From: Roseburia sp.
GTDB taxonomy: Bacteria > Bacillota > Clostridia > Lachnospirales > Lachnospiraceae
Length of the DNA stretch: 64,000 bases
Direction: 5' to 3'
NCBI GenBank assembly: GCA_022771695.1
Contig: JALEKJ010000021.1
Location: 62,001-126,000, forward strand
Below, in pieces: positions 1 to 9,150 of the stretch (its first letter is position 1; each line of letters starts with the position of its first letter). The notes under the pieces were generated by a model. The model made no database searches. It worked only from the letters and a program-made list of their open reading frames with translations, and was not told where the DNA came from. Position numbers and translations under genes: made by a program.

Positions 1-1569
1 TCCAAACTGTTTTTTGAACACGTAACTAAAATAATTCGGATCCGAGTATCCTACTTTCTCTGCAATCACATAGGTCTTTTCATTCTGTGTCAACAATAAT
101 TCTACTGCTTCCTCCATCCGGTAATCGGTCAAATAATTGATAAAAGTCTTTCCTGTCTCCTTTTTAAATACAGTAGAAAAGTAAGCTGCACTGACATTTA
201 GGTATCCGCAGATGGTCTCTATGCTTAAATCAGAATCTGCATAATGCTCTTTCACATACTCAATGGCTCTTGTCACAAATGATTTTGTGGTGTCGGAACG
301 TTCACTCAAGACCTGCCGCTGCATCTTAAGACAGTTGTCCTGCAACCACTTACCCAGGGCTTCCGGTGATTCCAACTGCATTGCCTGTGTGTAGACATCA
401 TTATCCTCACCAAAAATCGCTTCCAGATTCATTTGATTATTTGCACCGAAACGGAAAATCTCCGTAATCAGCTCCATGATAAGAATACGATATTTTTGCA
501 GCGACATCTTACTGCCGGCAAGTTCCTCTATAAACTCTCGGATTGCTTCCTGTAGCGGTTCGTTTTCCCCCATCTTAATCTTTTTTAAAATCTTTTGAAT
601 ATAAGGCTCCTCCCACGGCATATCTGTATTCTCCTGTGGGTCCATCTCCGCAATACTGATTGCTCTGGTATTTCCATACAATACCCGGTAAGAAGTCGCA
701 TTTTTCGCCCCCTGATACGACAACGGTATCTGCCCCAGTTGGTCACAGATATGCCCGATTCCCGCTGTCACCCTTGCTCCGCAGACGCGCTTCGCCATCT
801 TACATATCTTATCCATCTTATCTGTAAATCGCGTAATATTGGATTCCTCAGCAAGCTGTGTGATGACAATGATATCTCCCAGATAGGTCACTGCCCGGCT
901 GTTCCATTCATCCGCAAGCTGTTCCTCAACGAGGCGTTTTACCGATACCGTCAAAAGGAACGGATCTATTGTCATCTCTTTTTCCGACATCGTCGTGCTG
1001 ATATGTAAGGCAGAAACCACATAATAAGGTCCCCTCAGATCAATTTGATAATTTTCCACATACTTCTCAATAGCATCTTCCGGAATGCGTCCGTCAATCA
1101 GCGATGTATAAAAGTTCTCCTGCAATACAGGCAAGCTTTCCATATAATATTCCCGAAGCTTGTCAATATTGCGTTTCTCATCCATCTCCTTGTCCAGATT
1201 CGCTTTCATGCGTTCAAATACTTCCCGCAGTTCGTTTGCGTTAATCGGTTTTAAGATATACTCCTCCGCCTCAATCTTGATTGCTTCTTTTGCGTATTCA
1301 AACTCATCAAATCCCGAAAAGATTATAACCTTGATTTTCTGATAATTCTCTTTTAACTTCTTACAAAGTGTAAGCCCGTCCATATATGGCATCTTGATAT
1401 CTGTCATCACAACATCCACCTGCAATTCTTCTGCCATCTCCAATGCTTCCACTCCGTTTCTGGCATAGCCTGCGATACGAAATCCCATGCTCTCCCAGTC
1501 CAACTTCTTCATGATTACCTGGTACACTTCTTCTTCATCGTCTACCAATAATACCGAATATTGATTCAT
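1..1569 (-). CDS. YesN-type response regulator (REC + AraC HTH), 3' end cut by window edge
   Basis: Translating the minus strand from the ATG at 1567-1569 gives an open frame of about 523 codons running off the left edge. The N-terminus is a receiver domain (starts MNQYSVLLVDDEEEVYQ; phospho-acceptor Asp in VVMTDIKMPYMDG; conserved Lys in YILKPI). A long middle region follows, and the C-terminus is an AraC-type double HTH (AIEYVKEHYADSDLSIE, then YFSTVFKKETGKTF and a second helix pair ending YFSYVFKKQFG at the edge). This is the layout of Lachnospiraceae YesN regulators, which work with a YesM-type sensor kinase controlling sugar uptake. It lies downstream of the mgl-like importer on the same strand, so it probably senses or controls that sugar. 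The partner kinase, if present, is outside the window. Only the last few residues should be missing. Confidence 0.88.
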   Translation of the reverse strand, partial: MNQYSVLLVDDEEEVYQVIMKKLDWESMGFRIAGYARNGVEALEMAEELQVDVVMTDIKMPYMDGLTLCKKLKENYQKIKVIIFSGFDEFEYAKEAIKIEAEEYILKPINANELREVFERMKANLDKEMDEKRNIDKLREYYMESLPVLQENFYTSLIDGRIPEDAIEKYVENYQIDLRGPYYVVSALHISTTMSEKEMTIDPFLLTVSVKRLVEEQLADEWNSRAVTYLGDIIVITQLAEESNITRFTDKMDKICKMAKRVCGARVTAGIGHICDQLGQIPLSYQGAKNATSYRVLYGNTRAISIAEMDPQENTDMPWEEPYIQKILKKIKMGENEPLQEAIREFIEELAGSKMSLQKYRILIMELITEIFRFGANNQMNLEAIFGEDNDVYTQAMQLESPEALGKWLQDNCLKMQRQVLSERSDTTKSFVTRAIEYVKEHYADSDLSIETICGYLNVSAAYFSTVFKKETGKTFINYLTDYRMEEAVELLLTQNEKTYVIAEKVGYSDPNYFSYVFKKQFG

Positions 1570-1608
1570 CGTTTCTGACTCCCATTTTCCTCTCGTATGT
1601 CCCGTCTG

Positions 1609-1914
1609 TTATGCGCCGTATCTGTCATTCATCTTTTTCCAGAGAACTCCCATGATAAATGTGCACACAATAATCTCTGCTACCGCAGCATAAACATTGA
1701 CAAACGATAAAAGTGCCATTACAAGCGTTGCCGCTCCAAAAAAGAGAATCAGTTTTCCGCTTCCCATTGCATATGCCTTTTCATCCTTCACCGGTGGCTT
1801 ATCCTTACCACGAATTGCACTTACATCATGCAAAATCAAAAGACGCATTCCATAATATACACAAACCGCAAATATCAAAAGCGGTATTCCTGCCTGCTCG
1901 ATTATCTTTTCCAT
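1609..1914 (-). CDS. small membrane protein of unknown function
   Basis: A 101-residue protein starting MEKIIEQAG. This start is preferred because GGAGGT lies 8 bases upstream; the longer in-frame start ten codons earlier has the ribosome site inside its coding part. Two or three hydrophobic segments are visible (about residues 8-28, 55-75 and 76-92), with a charged Lys/Asp-rich stretch between the first two, so it is probably an inner membrane protein. It lies between the mgl permease and the YesN regulator on the same strand, after a terminator-like hairpin. I do not recognise a family; its position suggests an accessory role to the transporter or to the sensor system, which is inference only. 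Confidence 0.6.
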   Translation of the reverse strand: MEKIIEQAGIPLLIFAVCVYYGMRLLILHDVSAIRGKDKPPVKDEKAYAMGSGKLILFFGAATLVMALLSFVNVYAAVAEIIVCTFIMGVLWKKMNDRYGA

Positions 1915-1969
1915 TAATGAGTACCTCCCAAAACACTTTGGCATAACACCAATTTTCTATAGAGTTAAA

Positions 1970-2000
1970 ATAGCGGCTGGTGAAAAACTCCAGCCGCTAT
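1970..2000 (-). terminator. hairpin after the mgl permease gene
   Basis: An 11-bp perfect stem (atagcggctgg / ccagccgctat) with a 9-base loop, directly downstream of the permease stop codon. On the minus strand the following bases are only moderately T-rich (ttttaactct), so it may stop part of the transcription before the small membrane protein gene. Confidence 0.65.
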
Positions 2001-2017
2001 CTATTATAATATATTAC

Positions 2018-3007
2018 TTATTTCTTTGCTATATACTTTCTGATATCCAGTGAGATTGCGATAAAGATTACAACACCGATTGCAATCCACTGTGCATTTG
2101 CATCCATGCCCAGATACTGCAATGCAACCTTCAGCAACTCAAATACCGCAACACCGACGATAGCGGAAGATACTTTACCACGTCCACCGGTTACAGATAC
2201 ACCACCAATCGTACATGCTGCGATTGCTTCCATCTCGTAACCATATCCTAACTGAACGGATGCACCACCGGCTTTTGCACCGAGCATGAAACCTGCCAAT
2301 CCATACATAGCAGCCGCTTTCATGTAGATAAGAATCAGAGTCTTTTTCACCGGAACACCTGCAACCTCTGCAGCCTGTGGGTTACCACCGATTGCATACA
2401 TATACTTGCCGTGACGTGTCATATTAAAGATAAACCATGTAATAATCGCCACTATAATTGCTATCCATATCAGATAGTTGATACCCAAAAACTTTCCGGA
2501 AGCCACATTGGTGTATTCTTTTACATATCCGCCAAGCGGGGTTGCATTTGTATAAATCATATTGATACCATATACAATCTCCATCATTGCCAATGTTGCA
2601 ATAAACGGCGGTACATGTAAATATGCAATGAAGAATCCCGTTACGGAACCAAACGCTGCACAGATTAGCATGACAATGATTGCCACTACAAACACATTCA
2701 TCGGCTCCATGTCCGGAAAGAACTTACCGGAATAATCGATACGCTGTAACAGTGTACCTGCGATACAACCACCAAAACCAATCATACGTCCTGCGGACAG
2801 GTCACAACCTGCGGTGATAACGCAACCTGCAATACCAAGTGCAATAACCAGTCGTGAGCTCATATTCATAAGGATGTTCATAAGATTGTTTTTGGTAAAG
2901 AAATTATCGGATGTCAATCCGGTATAGATTACCAGGATAAGCATTACGATAATAACTCCGTTATTAATCAAAAAATCTTTGATTTTCTGCTGACTTGTCT
3001 TTTCCAT
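2018..3007 (-). CDS. mglC: galactose/methyl-galactoside-type ABC transporter permease (MglC/RbsC family)
   Basis: A 329-residue polytopic membrane protein. The N-terminus MEKTSQQKIKDFLINNG leads into about 8-10 hydrophobic helices. The stretches GCDLSAGRMIGFGGCIAGTL, ATLAMMEIVYGINMIYTNATP and GGNPQAAEVAGVPVKK are typical of the BPD_transp_2 family, and the DLSAGR segment matches MglC rather than RbsC (DLSVG). It would form the channel for sugar import with the two-domain ATPase just upstream and the lipoprotein binding protein at the head of the operon. The gene follows the ATPase by 18 bases, with GGAGG before the ATG. Exact sugar specificity cannot be read from sequence. Confidence 0.9.
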   Translation of the reverse strand: MEKTSQQKIKDFLINNGVIIVMLILVIYTGLTSDNFFTKNNLMNILMNMSSRLVIALGIAGCVITAGCDLSAGRMIGFGGCIAGTLLQRIDYSGKFFPDMEPMNVFVVAIIVMLICAAFGSVTGFFIAYLHVPPFIATLAMMEIVYGINMIYTNATPLGGYVKEYTNVASGKFLGINYLIWIAIIVAIITWFIFNMTRHGKYMYAIGGNPQAAEVAGVPVKKTLILIYMKAAAMYGLAGFMLGAKAGGASVQLGYGYEMEAIAACTIGGVSVTGGRGKVSSAIVGVAVFELLKVALQYLGMDANAQWIAIGVVIFIAISLDIRKYIAKK

Positions 3008-3025
3008 TTTCTCTTCCTCCTATAA

Positions 3026-4534
3026 TCAGAATCTCGTTGCAAAGCTCATGACTCTCGCCTGCGTCATTTCTTCCGGCTGATCAATCTCACCGGTCAGCTT
3101 ACCGTTACACATGACGCAGATTCTGTCTGCCATACCAAGCAACTCCGACATCTCGGACGATATCATAATAATCGCCTTACCCTGCTTTGCCAAATCTGAC
3201 ATAATCTCGTAAATCTCATGCTTTGCCCCGACATCGATACCACGTGTCGGCTCATCCATGATCAGTACATCCGGATCATTTGCCAGCCATCTGGACACGA
3301 TAACCTTCTGCTGATTACCACCTGATAAGTTTGAAATATGCTCCTTCATACTCGGTGTCTTAATACTCAGCTTCTTGATACTGTTATCTACGACATCATT
3401 AATGTCTTTATGATTTAACACAAAGCCTGCCTTTAAATACTTGTTATAGATGGAAACACCTACATTATCTTTGATTGAAAGGCATCCGAAAATACCGTTT
3501 CCTCGTCTATCCTCGGTAATCAGTCCGATTCCCGCATTCATCGCATCAATCGGATGCTTGATTTTCACCTGTTTTCCATGCATATATATCTCACCGGAAG
3601 CCACGCCGCGAATTCCAAAGATACCTTCCATCAGCTCGGTTCTCTGCGCTCCGACCAATCCTCCAAATCCTAGGATTTCTCCCTTACGCAAGGTAAAGCT
3701 TACATCCTGGAAAGAATTTGCATGGATGGAGCATAAATTTTTTACCTCCATGATTACATCGCCCGGTTTGTTCTCCTTCGGCGGGTAAACATTGGTCAGT
3801 TCACGGCCAACCATCTTCGCAATAATCTGGTCTGTGGTCATCTCTGCTGCCGGCCACGTTCCTACATAGGTACCGTCTCGCATGATTGTAATATCATCGG
3901 CAATTCTCTTAATCTCATCCATCTTGTGTGAGATATATACCATCGTAACACCTTTATCTCGCAAGTCGTTCATGATACGAAACAGTGCTTCTACTTCATT
4001 ATCTGAAAGGGAAGATGTCGGTTCATCAAAAATAACTACTTTCGCCTGCTGTGAAACCGCTTTTGCAATCTCAACCGATTGCATCTGTCCGATGGACAAT
4101 GTACCAAGCTGTGCTTTTGGATCAAAATCCATCTTCACTTCCTTCAGCCACTTCTCGGTCTCCTCATACATCTTCTTGTGATCGATAACCTTCAGTGGTC
4201 CATAGTTTTTTGTCGGAAATCTTCCAAGATATAGGTTTTCCGCAACACTTCTCGCCGGAACCGGCTGCAATTCCTGATGAACCATCGCAATACCAAGTTT
4301 CATCGCTTCATCCGGATTGTTTACCTCGATTTTCTGGCCATCCAGATAAATCTCTCCCGCATCCATCTTATAAATACCAAAGAGGCATTTCATCAGGGTA
4401 GATTTACCGGCACCGTTCTCACCCATCAATGCATGAACAGTTCCCGGCCGCAGAGACAGTTGCACATTGTCAAGTGCCTTTACGCCGGGGAAGGATTTGC
4501 ATATACCCTTTAGCTCCAGTTTGTACTCAGCCAT
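3026..4534 (-). CDS. mglA: galactose-type sugar ABC transporter ATP-binding protein (MglA/RbsA family)
   Basis: A 502-residue protein with two fused ABC ATPase domains. The first has Walker A GENGAGKST (about residue 38), signature LSIGQMQSVE and Walker B VVIFDEPTSSL. The second, degenerate as usual in this family, has GGLVGAQRTEL in place of Walker A, signature LSGGNQQKV and VLIMDEPTRGID. The length matches the family. It energises import by the permease encoded 18 bases downstream. A GC-rich hairpin lies between it and the binding-protein gene, a common way to make less ATPase than binding protein. Confidence 0.93.
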   Translation of the reverse strand: MAEYKLELKGICKSFPGVKALDNVQLSLRPGTVHALMGENGAGKSTLMKCLFGIYKMDAGEIYLDGQKIEVNNPDEAMKLGIAMVHQELQPVPARSVAENLYLGRFPTKNYGPLKVIDHKKMYEETEKWLKEVKMDFDPKAQLGTLSIGQMQSVEIAKAVSQQAKVVIFDEPTSSLSDNEVEALFRIMNDLRDKGVTMVYISHKMDEIKRIADDITIMRDGTYVGTWPAAEMTTDQIIAKMVGRELTNVYPPKENKPGDVIMEVKNLCSIHANSFQDVSFTLRKGEILGFGGLVGAQRTELMEGIFGIRGVASGEIYMHGKQVKIKHPIDAMNAGIGLITEDRRGNGIFGCLSIKDNVGVSIYNKYLKAGFVLNHKDINDVVDNSIKKLSIKTPSMKEHISNLSGGNQQKVIVSRWLANDPDVLIMDEPTRGIDVGAKHEIYEIMSDLAKQGKAIIMISSEMSELLGMADRICVMCNGKLTGEIDQPEEMTQARVMSFATRF

Positions 4535-4679
4535 TTTTCTCCTCCTTTTATTCTCGTTTTATATTCATACAGATTCATATCTGTGTTTTGTCAAATTCAT
4601 ATTCCTATTACTGCACACAATCGTTTTCCATTCATCATAGTACTAAGTGTTTCCATGCAATTTTCATTTCCATGAAAAT

Positions 4680-4710
4680 GGTGCGGGTGCCGCCCTGTGA
4701 CACCCGCACC
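4680..4710 (-). terminator. hairpin between mglB and mglA (likely partial terminator)
   Basis: A 10-bp perfect stem (ggtgcgggtg / cacccgcacc) with an 11-base loop in the 227-bp gap between the binding-protein and ATPase genes. The minus-strand 3' flank is attttcatgg, a short T run. Intercistronic hairpins in binding-protein operons usually lower downstream expression and protect the upstream mRNA; that role is inferred. Confidence 0.65.
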
Positions 4711-4761
4711 ACCATCAAACTTCTTTTACAGGTTATCAAACCCTTTTTCTATGACGTAGTA

Positions 4762-5868
4762 TTATTTTACCATGTCAAGGATTTCCTGTGCGTTATCAGC
4801 TGTTACCTTTACATAATCACAACCGATGTAGTACTCGTTTGTCTCGCCATTTAAGAACTTAATAGCAGCATCTGCTGCGCTGTGAGACTGAGAGAAGTGA
4901 TCGTTAAATACAGTACCGGTCATCTTGCCGGAAAGTACGTTCTCAAGAGCCTCTGATAATGCATCAACACCTACTAAGTAGATATCTGTTCCAACGGTAC
5001 GTCCTGCGGACTCAATTGCCTGTAATGCACCAAGTGCCATTGCGTCGTTGTTACAGAATACAACTTCAATATCATTGCCGTACTGTCCTAACGCATTTGC
5101 TACAATCTGCTGTGCCTGATCCTGCTGCCAGTTACCTACCTGATCTGTCAGACAATCAACGTCAAGACCTGCATCTGTAAGAGCCTTTACAGAGAACTCG
5201 GTACGATACTGAGCGTCTACGTTCTCCGGGTCACCTTCTACCATGATGTACTGAATCTTGCCATCGCCGTTTAAGTCAACCGTCTCAAGACCAAGATCAA
5301 CAATCATTTCACCCTGCATGGTTCCGGACTGGCGAGCGTCACATCCAACATATGTAACATTCCAGCCATTCTCTTCCCATCTTGCTTCCTCGTCAGCAGA
5401 TGGCTCACGGTTAATGTATACAAGAGGAATACCTGCTTCTACAACCTTATCTGTAATTGTCTCTGCAGAAGAAGAGTTAACCGGGTTGATAATCAACACA
5501 TCAACACCCTCTGCGATAAAGTTATCAATCTGTCCTGTCTGTGTAGCCTGGTCATTTGCACCATCTACGATTGTGATGTTATCCTTAGAAAATCCCTGGC
5601 TAACCAGATAGTTTTCAAGCTCTCCACGGAACAATGTCATAAAGTTATCAGAGAACTGATAAATACATACGCCGACCTTCTTATCTGCCAAATCGCCGCC
5701 AACTGCGTCTGCTGCTGCATCTGCTGTTGCATCTGCATCCGCTGTCTGTGCCTCTGTGCTAGGAGCTGCGTCAGGAGTCTGTGTCTCCTCTGTCTTGTTA
5801 CCGCATCCTGCAAACAAAGTTGCTGCCATTGCTGCTACGAGCATCAAACTAACTACTTTCTTTTTCAT
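4762..5868 (-). CDS. mglB: galactose-type sugar-binding lipoprotein of the ABC importer (MglB-like)
   Basis: A 368-residue lipoprotein: Lys-rich start MKKKVVSLMLVAAMAATL, lipobox LFAGC with the lipidated Cys near residue 22, then an Ala/Thr/Asp-rich linker to about residue 57. The body is a periplasmic-binding-protein fold of the Peripla_BP_4 type (KVGVCIYQFSDNFMTLFRGELE; DVLIINPVNSSSAETI; VGCDARQSGTMQGEMI; VFCNNDAMALGALQAIE; VGVDALSEALENVLSGKMTGTVFND). The FxDNFMT and CNNDAMALGA segments match MglB, so galactose or glucose is the likely ligand. It is the first gene of the importer operon, with GGGAGG before the ATG and an extended -10 promoter upstream. Confidence 0.9.
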   Translation of the reverse strand: MKKKVVSLMLVAAMAATLFAGCGNKTEETQTPDAAPSTEAQTADADATADAAADAVGGDLADKKVGVCIYQFSDNFMTLFRGELENYLVSQGFSKDNITIVDGANDQATQTGQIDNFIAEGVDVLIINPVNSSSAETITDKVVEAGIPLVYINREPSADEEARWEENGWNVTYVGCDARQSGTMQGEMIVDLGLETVDLNGDGKIQYIMVEGDPENVDAQYRTEFSVKALTDAGLDVDCLTDQVGNWQQDQAQQIVANALGQYGNDIEVVFCNNDAMALGALQAIESAGRTVGTDIYLVGVDALSEALENVLSGKMTGTVFNDHFSQSHSAADAAIKFLNGETNEYYIGCDYVKVTADNAQEILDMVK

Positions 5869-5917
5869 TGTTGAAAAACCTCCCTTAATGTATTGGTAAC
5901 TCTTTGTTACAATAAGG

Positions 5918-5926
5918 ATTATAGCA
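5918..5926 (-). promoter_or_regulatory. extended -10 promoter element of the mgl operon
   Basis: On the minus strand the sequence reads TGCTATAAT, a consensus extended -10 (TGn-TATAAT), about 50 bases before the mglB start codon. No good -35 is seen at 17 bp. The rest of the 306-base gap between mglB and the TraX gene (5869-6174) is AT-rich and presumably holds the opposite promoter too, but I see no clear hexamer pair or operator. Confidence 0.55.
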
Positions 5927-6174
5927 ATCTGCTTTTCGAAAGAACATACAATATTCTTCTCACTTTCTTGAAAATTCTTCTCTTTTGTTGTTTACTTCCT
6001 ATAGTTTTTCCATGTTTTTGACTCGTTTTATCGTCAGTTTAACGAATATCCTTTATTTTTCTTGAAAATCCTTTGTGTATTCCTCTGATATATCATAATT
6101 TCACACTTGCTTATAAAATCCTTATAATTCCCTATTATGCTTTCTATATGACATTCATTAGGAGGTATCATTTT

Positions 6175-7023
6175 ATGAAATCAAACACATCAAATGGCTT
6201 ATCAGATTTTGCCCTCAAATACATCGCGGCATCTCTGATGCTTTTAGACCACATTCATTACTTTTTCGAGTATACCGGAAAAGTCCCCCTCATTTTCTCC
6301 TGGCTTGGCAGGCTCGCCGCACCCTTGTTTCTCTTCTGCATCATAGAAGGATTCATACACACCCGTGACCGCCGAAAATATTTTCTGCGCATTTATCTGA
6401 TTTCTGTCACAATGGGGCTCATCCAGTTTTCTTTCTATAATATAGGTGCAGGTCTGGTACGGGGTGACGGTTTCTTCCCGCAGAACCAAATGCTTGCTTC
6501 CTTCTCTATCCTGCTGGTTGTCCTGCAGGGATTTGACTGGTGCGCCAAAAAGCAATGGGGACGCGGACTTGCCGCCATATGTATTCCGATTCTGCTCCCA
6601 TATGCGTTCCTACCTATTTTTTCCGGTTGCAGCAATCCAGTTGCCGCCTTTTTGCTGAATTTGGTTACATTTACCATTCTTCCGCTTCATCTCTGCATCG
6701 CAGACGGAGGAACCGCCACACTTCTTGTCGGCATCGTGCTCTATCTGTTCCGCAAAAGACGCAGCTTACAGGCGGTTGCTTTTGTTGCTGTCTGCCTGCT
6801 TTATGATGTGGCAAGGGTATTGCTCTACGCACCGGGGATTTGCCCGGCAGACTTTTTCACGCAGGCTTATGAATGGATGGAAATCTTTGCCGTCATCCCT
6901 ATGCTGTGCTACAATGGTAAGCGAGGAACCGGCTCTAAGAGCTTTTTCTATTGGTTTTATCCGGTTCATATCTATGTACTGTATGCGCTATCCTGCGTGA
7001 TATATTCGGTCACGGTGTACTGA
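6175..7023 (+). CDS. TraX family membrane protein
   Basis: A 282-residue polytopic membrane protein starting MKSNTSNGLSDFALKYI. This start has AGGAGG seven bases upstream; the longer in-frame start has none. The segment LKYIAASLMLLDHIHYFF, followed by SWLGRLAAPLFLFCIIEGF and a cluster HTRDRRKYFLR, is the hallmark of the TraX (F-pilin acetylation) family, which in Firmicutes is common on chromosomes without conjugation genes. About eight hydrophobic helices are visible. It is followed 24 bases later by a two-component system on the same strand, so the three genes may be co-transcribed. No pilin gene is nearby, and its substrate is unknown. Confidence 0.85.
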   Translation: MKSNTSNGLSDFALKYIAASLMLLDHIHYFFEYTGKVPLIFSWLGRLAAPLFLFCIIEGFIHTRDRRKYFLRIYLISVTMGLIQFSFYNIGAGLVRGDGFFPQNQMLASFSILLVVLQGFDWCAKKQWGRGLAAICIPILLPYAFLPIFSGCSNPVAAFLLNLVTFTILPLHLCIADGGTATLLVGIVLYLFRKRRSLQAVAFVAVCLLYDVARVLLYAPGICPADFFTQAYEWMEIFAVIPMLCYNGKRGTGSKSFFYWFYPVHIYVLYALSCVIYSVTVY

Positions 7024-7047
7024 TACCTATGAAGGAGATTTTTAATT

Positions 7048-7707
7048 ATGGCACATATTCTTGCAATAGACGACGATGCGGCAATTCTTGCCCTGATTCA
7101 CAATGTCCTGTGCAAAGACGGTCACGAGGTAGTCTGTATACAGCAGATTACCGACGCACTGTTCGAGCAGCTTTTTCGCTATGACTTGATACTTTTAGAT
7201 GTAATGATGCCGGGAATTGACGGTTTTTCCTTTTGTCGCGATATTCGCTCGCACGTGGACTGCCCGATTCTTTTTCTGACCGCCAAAAGTCTGGAAGAAG
7301 ATGTCGAATTCGGCTTTTCACTCGGCGCCGATGACTACATCAAAAAACCGTTTTCCGTGGTAGAACTCCGTGCAAGAATACAGGCTCATCTGAGAAGGGA
7401 GCAGCGCGAAAAAGCACAGTGTTTCTCGGTATCGGACGTTCAATTTTTTCTTGGCAGACGCGAGGTACACGCCCGCGAACAACTGATTCCGTTTACCAAA
7501 AGTGAATATGACATCTGTCTGCTTCTGGCAAAAAACCATGGACAGGTCTTTTCCAAAGAACAAATTTATGAAAACATCTTCGGCTATGAAGGGGAAAGCG
7601 ACGCATCAGCAATTACCGAACACATCAAAAATATTCGACGAAAGCTGTCTACAGCCGGACTTACGCCGATTGAAACCGTATGGGGGATTGGGTATCGATG
7701 GAATTAA
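7048..7707 (+). CDS. OmpR-family response regulator
   Basis: A 219-residue protein with a receiver domain (acidic pair DDD near residue 8, phospho-acceptor in LILLDVMMPGIDG, Lys in DDYIKKPF) and a winged-helix DNA-binding domain (FTKSEYDICLLLAKNHGQVFSKEQIYENIFG ends in a recognition region followed by GIGYRWN). GGAG precedes the ATG. It overlaps the downstream sensor kinase by 10 bases, so the two are translationally coupled. The receiver resembles regulators of the SpaR/NisR type, which often control antimicrobial-peptide resistance or production, but no ABC exporter or lantibiotic gene is adjacent, so the target is unknown. Confidence 0.92.
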   Translation: MAHILAIDDDAAILALIHNVLCKDGHEVVCIQQITDALFEQLFRYDLILLDVMMPGIDGFSFCRDIRSHVDCPILFLTAKSLEEDVEFGFSLGADDYIKKPFSVVELRARIQAHLRREQREKAQCFSVSDVQFFLGRREVHAREQLIPFTKSEYDICLLLAKNHGQVFSKEQIYENIFGYEGESDASAITEHIKNIRRKLSTAGLTPIETVWGIGYRWN

Positions 7708-9089
7708 CACGAAAAAAAGAGATTAGTTTAAAAAGAGTCTTTCTGAAATTTTTAATGCAAATTGCCACGTCATGGATTCTTGCATTTCTCCTATGGGTTC
7801 TGCTGCTCTATCTTGTAATTGCCAGCGGCTTCATCCTCCCTGCAAACTCCATAGAAAGCGAGGTCACCGACTGGCTTGCCACTCGCGACGATTCCGTTCC
7901 TTTCTCCTTGCAGGAAACTCCCGCCGGCGCAGATTACGCCTGCTTTTCTGACGACGGCTCCCTTCTGTGGACCAACCTTTCCGACAGTACCCTAACAGTC
8001 GCCGCCAACCTTGCCGCATCCTCCGATTTGGCGGGACATTCTTTTTCTTATCCCTATGCATATAGGAAGCAAAGCTCCGATACCCAGACGCTCATTCTGG
8101 TCTACCCAATACGCGCGTCTTTTGCATCGCAAGCATTGCGTCATCTGTTCCCAAGTGCGGAGCCGTTTCTTCTTCTTCTCCTACTTGCCCTGCTTCTTTT
8201 CGGTCTTGTCTTTTCTGTGGTGAATTACGCAAAAAAACTGGAAACCGAACTGTCCATCCTTGAATACACCTCTGAACAGATTCGTGCCCGGAATCTCGAC
8301 TTTGAGGTCACACCGACCCATATTGTGGAGCTTAACCGGATACTTTCCTCTCTTCTGCTTCTAAAAACGACTTTACGACAGTCTTTGGAGCAGCAATGGA
8401 GCAATGAACAGCAAAAAAAGCGGCAGATGTCCGCACTTGCACACGACATCAAAACGCCGCTGACTGTGGTAAAAGGGAACGCCGAACTTCTCTCAGAAAC
8501 CGTTCTGAGTGATGAGCAACAGTGTTATAACGCATTCATTCTTGAAAACACGGAGCAGATTCAGCAATATGTAACGAGAATGCTGGAAATTTCCCGTCCC
8601 GCTACGATTACCGCTACTTTCTGCAACCTGCCTGCTCTGTTAGAACAGGTAACGCGGACTGCCGAAAGTCTCTGTGCCGGGAAAGGACTGCACTTTCAAT
8701 TTGTCGGTGAATCACTTCCGCCGGAGATTTCGCTTTCTACAGACTCTCTGAAACGAGCACTGTTTAATCTGATAGATAACGCCATCTCCTATTCTCCGTC
8801 TCACGGAACCGTCACTCTAAGAGCATGGCAGACTGATTCTGGTACTGTAAATCCTCCTATGCTCTGTTTTTGTGTGGAGGATGACGGCGCTGGCTTTTCT
8901 GCAGAAGCGCTCGCTCATGCCACCGATGAATTTTATCGCGCCGACAGCAGCCGTGGCAGCCGCGAGCATTTTGGGCTTGGGCTTTCCATCACAAGGAAAC
9001 TCGCAGCCGAGCAGGGCGGTACGCTGCAGCTTTCAAACAAGCCGAGCGGAGGTGCCTGTGTCACACTAAGTTTCCCACTTATTAAATAA
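7698..9089 (+). CDS. sensor histidine kinase partner of the OmpR-type regulator
   Basis: A 463-residue membrane kinase (a start six codons earlier at 7680 is also possible). Two transmembrane helices (about residues 15-40 and 155-180) flank an extracytoplasmic sensor domain of about 110 residues. A linker and the dimerisation domain follow, with phospho-acceptor His in SALAHDIKTPLTVVKG, then the ATPase domain with N box LIDNAISYSP, DDGAGF and GLGLSITRKL. It overlaps the regulator gene. A long loose inverted repeat follows it. The stimulus cannot be inferred. Confidence 0.9.
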   Translation: MELTRKKEISLKRVFLKFLMQIATSWILAFLLWVLLLYLVIASGFILPANSIESEVTDWLATRDDSVPFSLQETPAGADYACFSDDGSLLWTNLSDSTLTVAANLAASSDLAGHSFSYPYAYRKQSSDTQTLILVYPIRASFASQALRHLFPSAEPFLLLLLLALLLFGLVFSVVNYAKKLETELSILEYTSEQIRARNLDFEVTPTHIVELNRILSSLLLLKTTLRQSLEQQWSNEQQKKRQMSALAHDIKTPLTVVKGNAELLSETVLSDEQQCYNAFILENTEQIQQYVTRMLEISRPATITATFCNLPALLEQVTRTAESLCAGKGLHFQFVGESLPPEISLSTDSLKRALFNLIDNAISYSPSHGTVTLRAWQTDSGTVNPPMLCFCVEDDGAGFSAEALAHATDEFYRADSSRGSREHFGLGLSITRKLAAEQGGTLQLSNKPSGGACVTLSFPLIK

Positions 9090-9092
9090 GGC

Positions 9093-9143
9093 GTTGCCAA
9101 AAAAGTATATCTTAGATGTGCATAATGATTCTTTTTAGGCAAC
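9093..9143. terminator. inverted repeat between convergent genes
   Basis: GTTGCC followed by an A run is mirrored 40 bases on by a T run followed by GGCAAC, with an AT-rich loop. It lies between the convergent kinase gene and the C_GCAxxG_C_C gene, whose stop is at 9151, and would read as a weak terminator on both strands. The stem beyond the GC part is only A/T pairs. Confidence 0.4.
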
Positions 9144-9150
9144 TCCCTAT

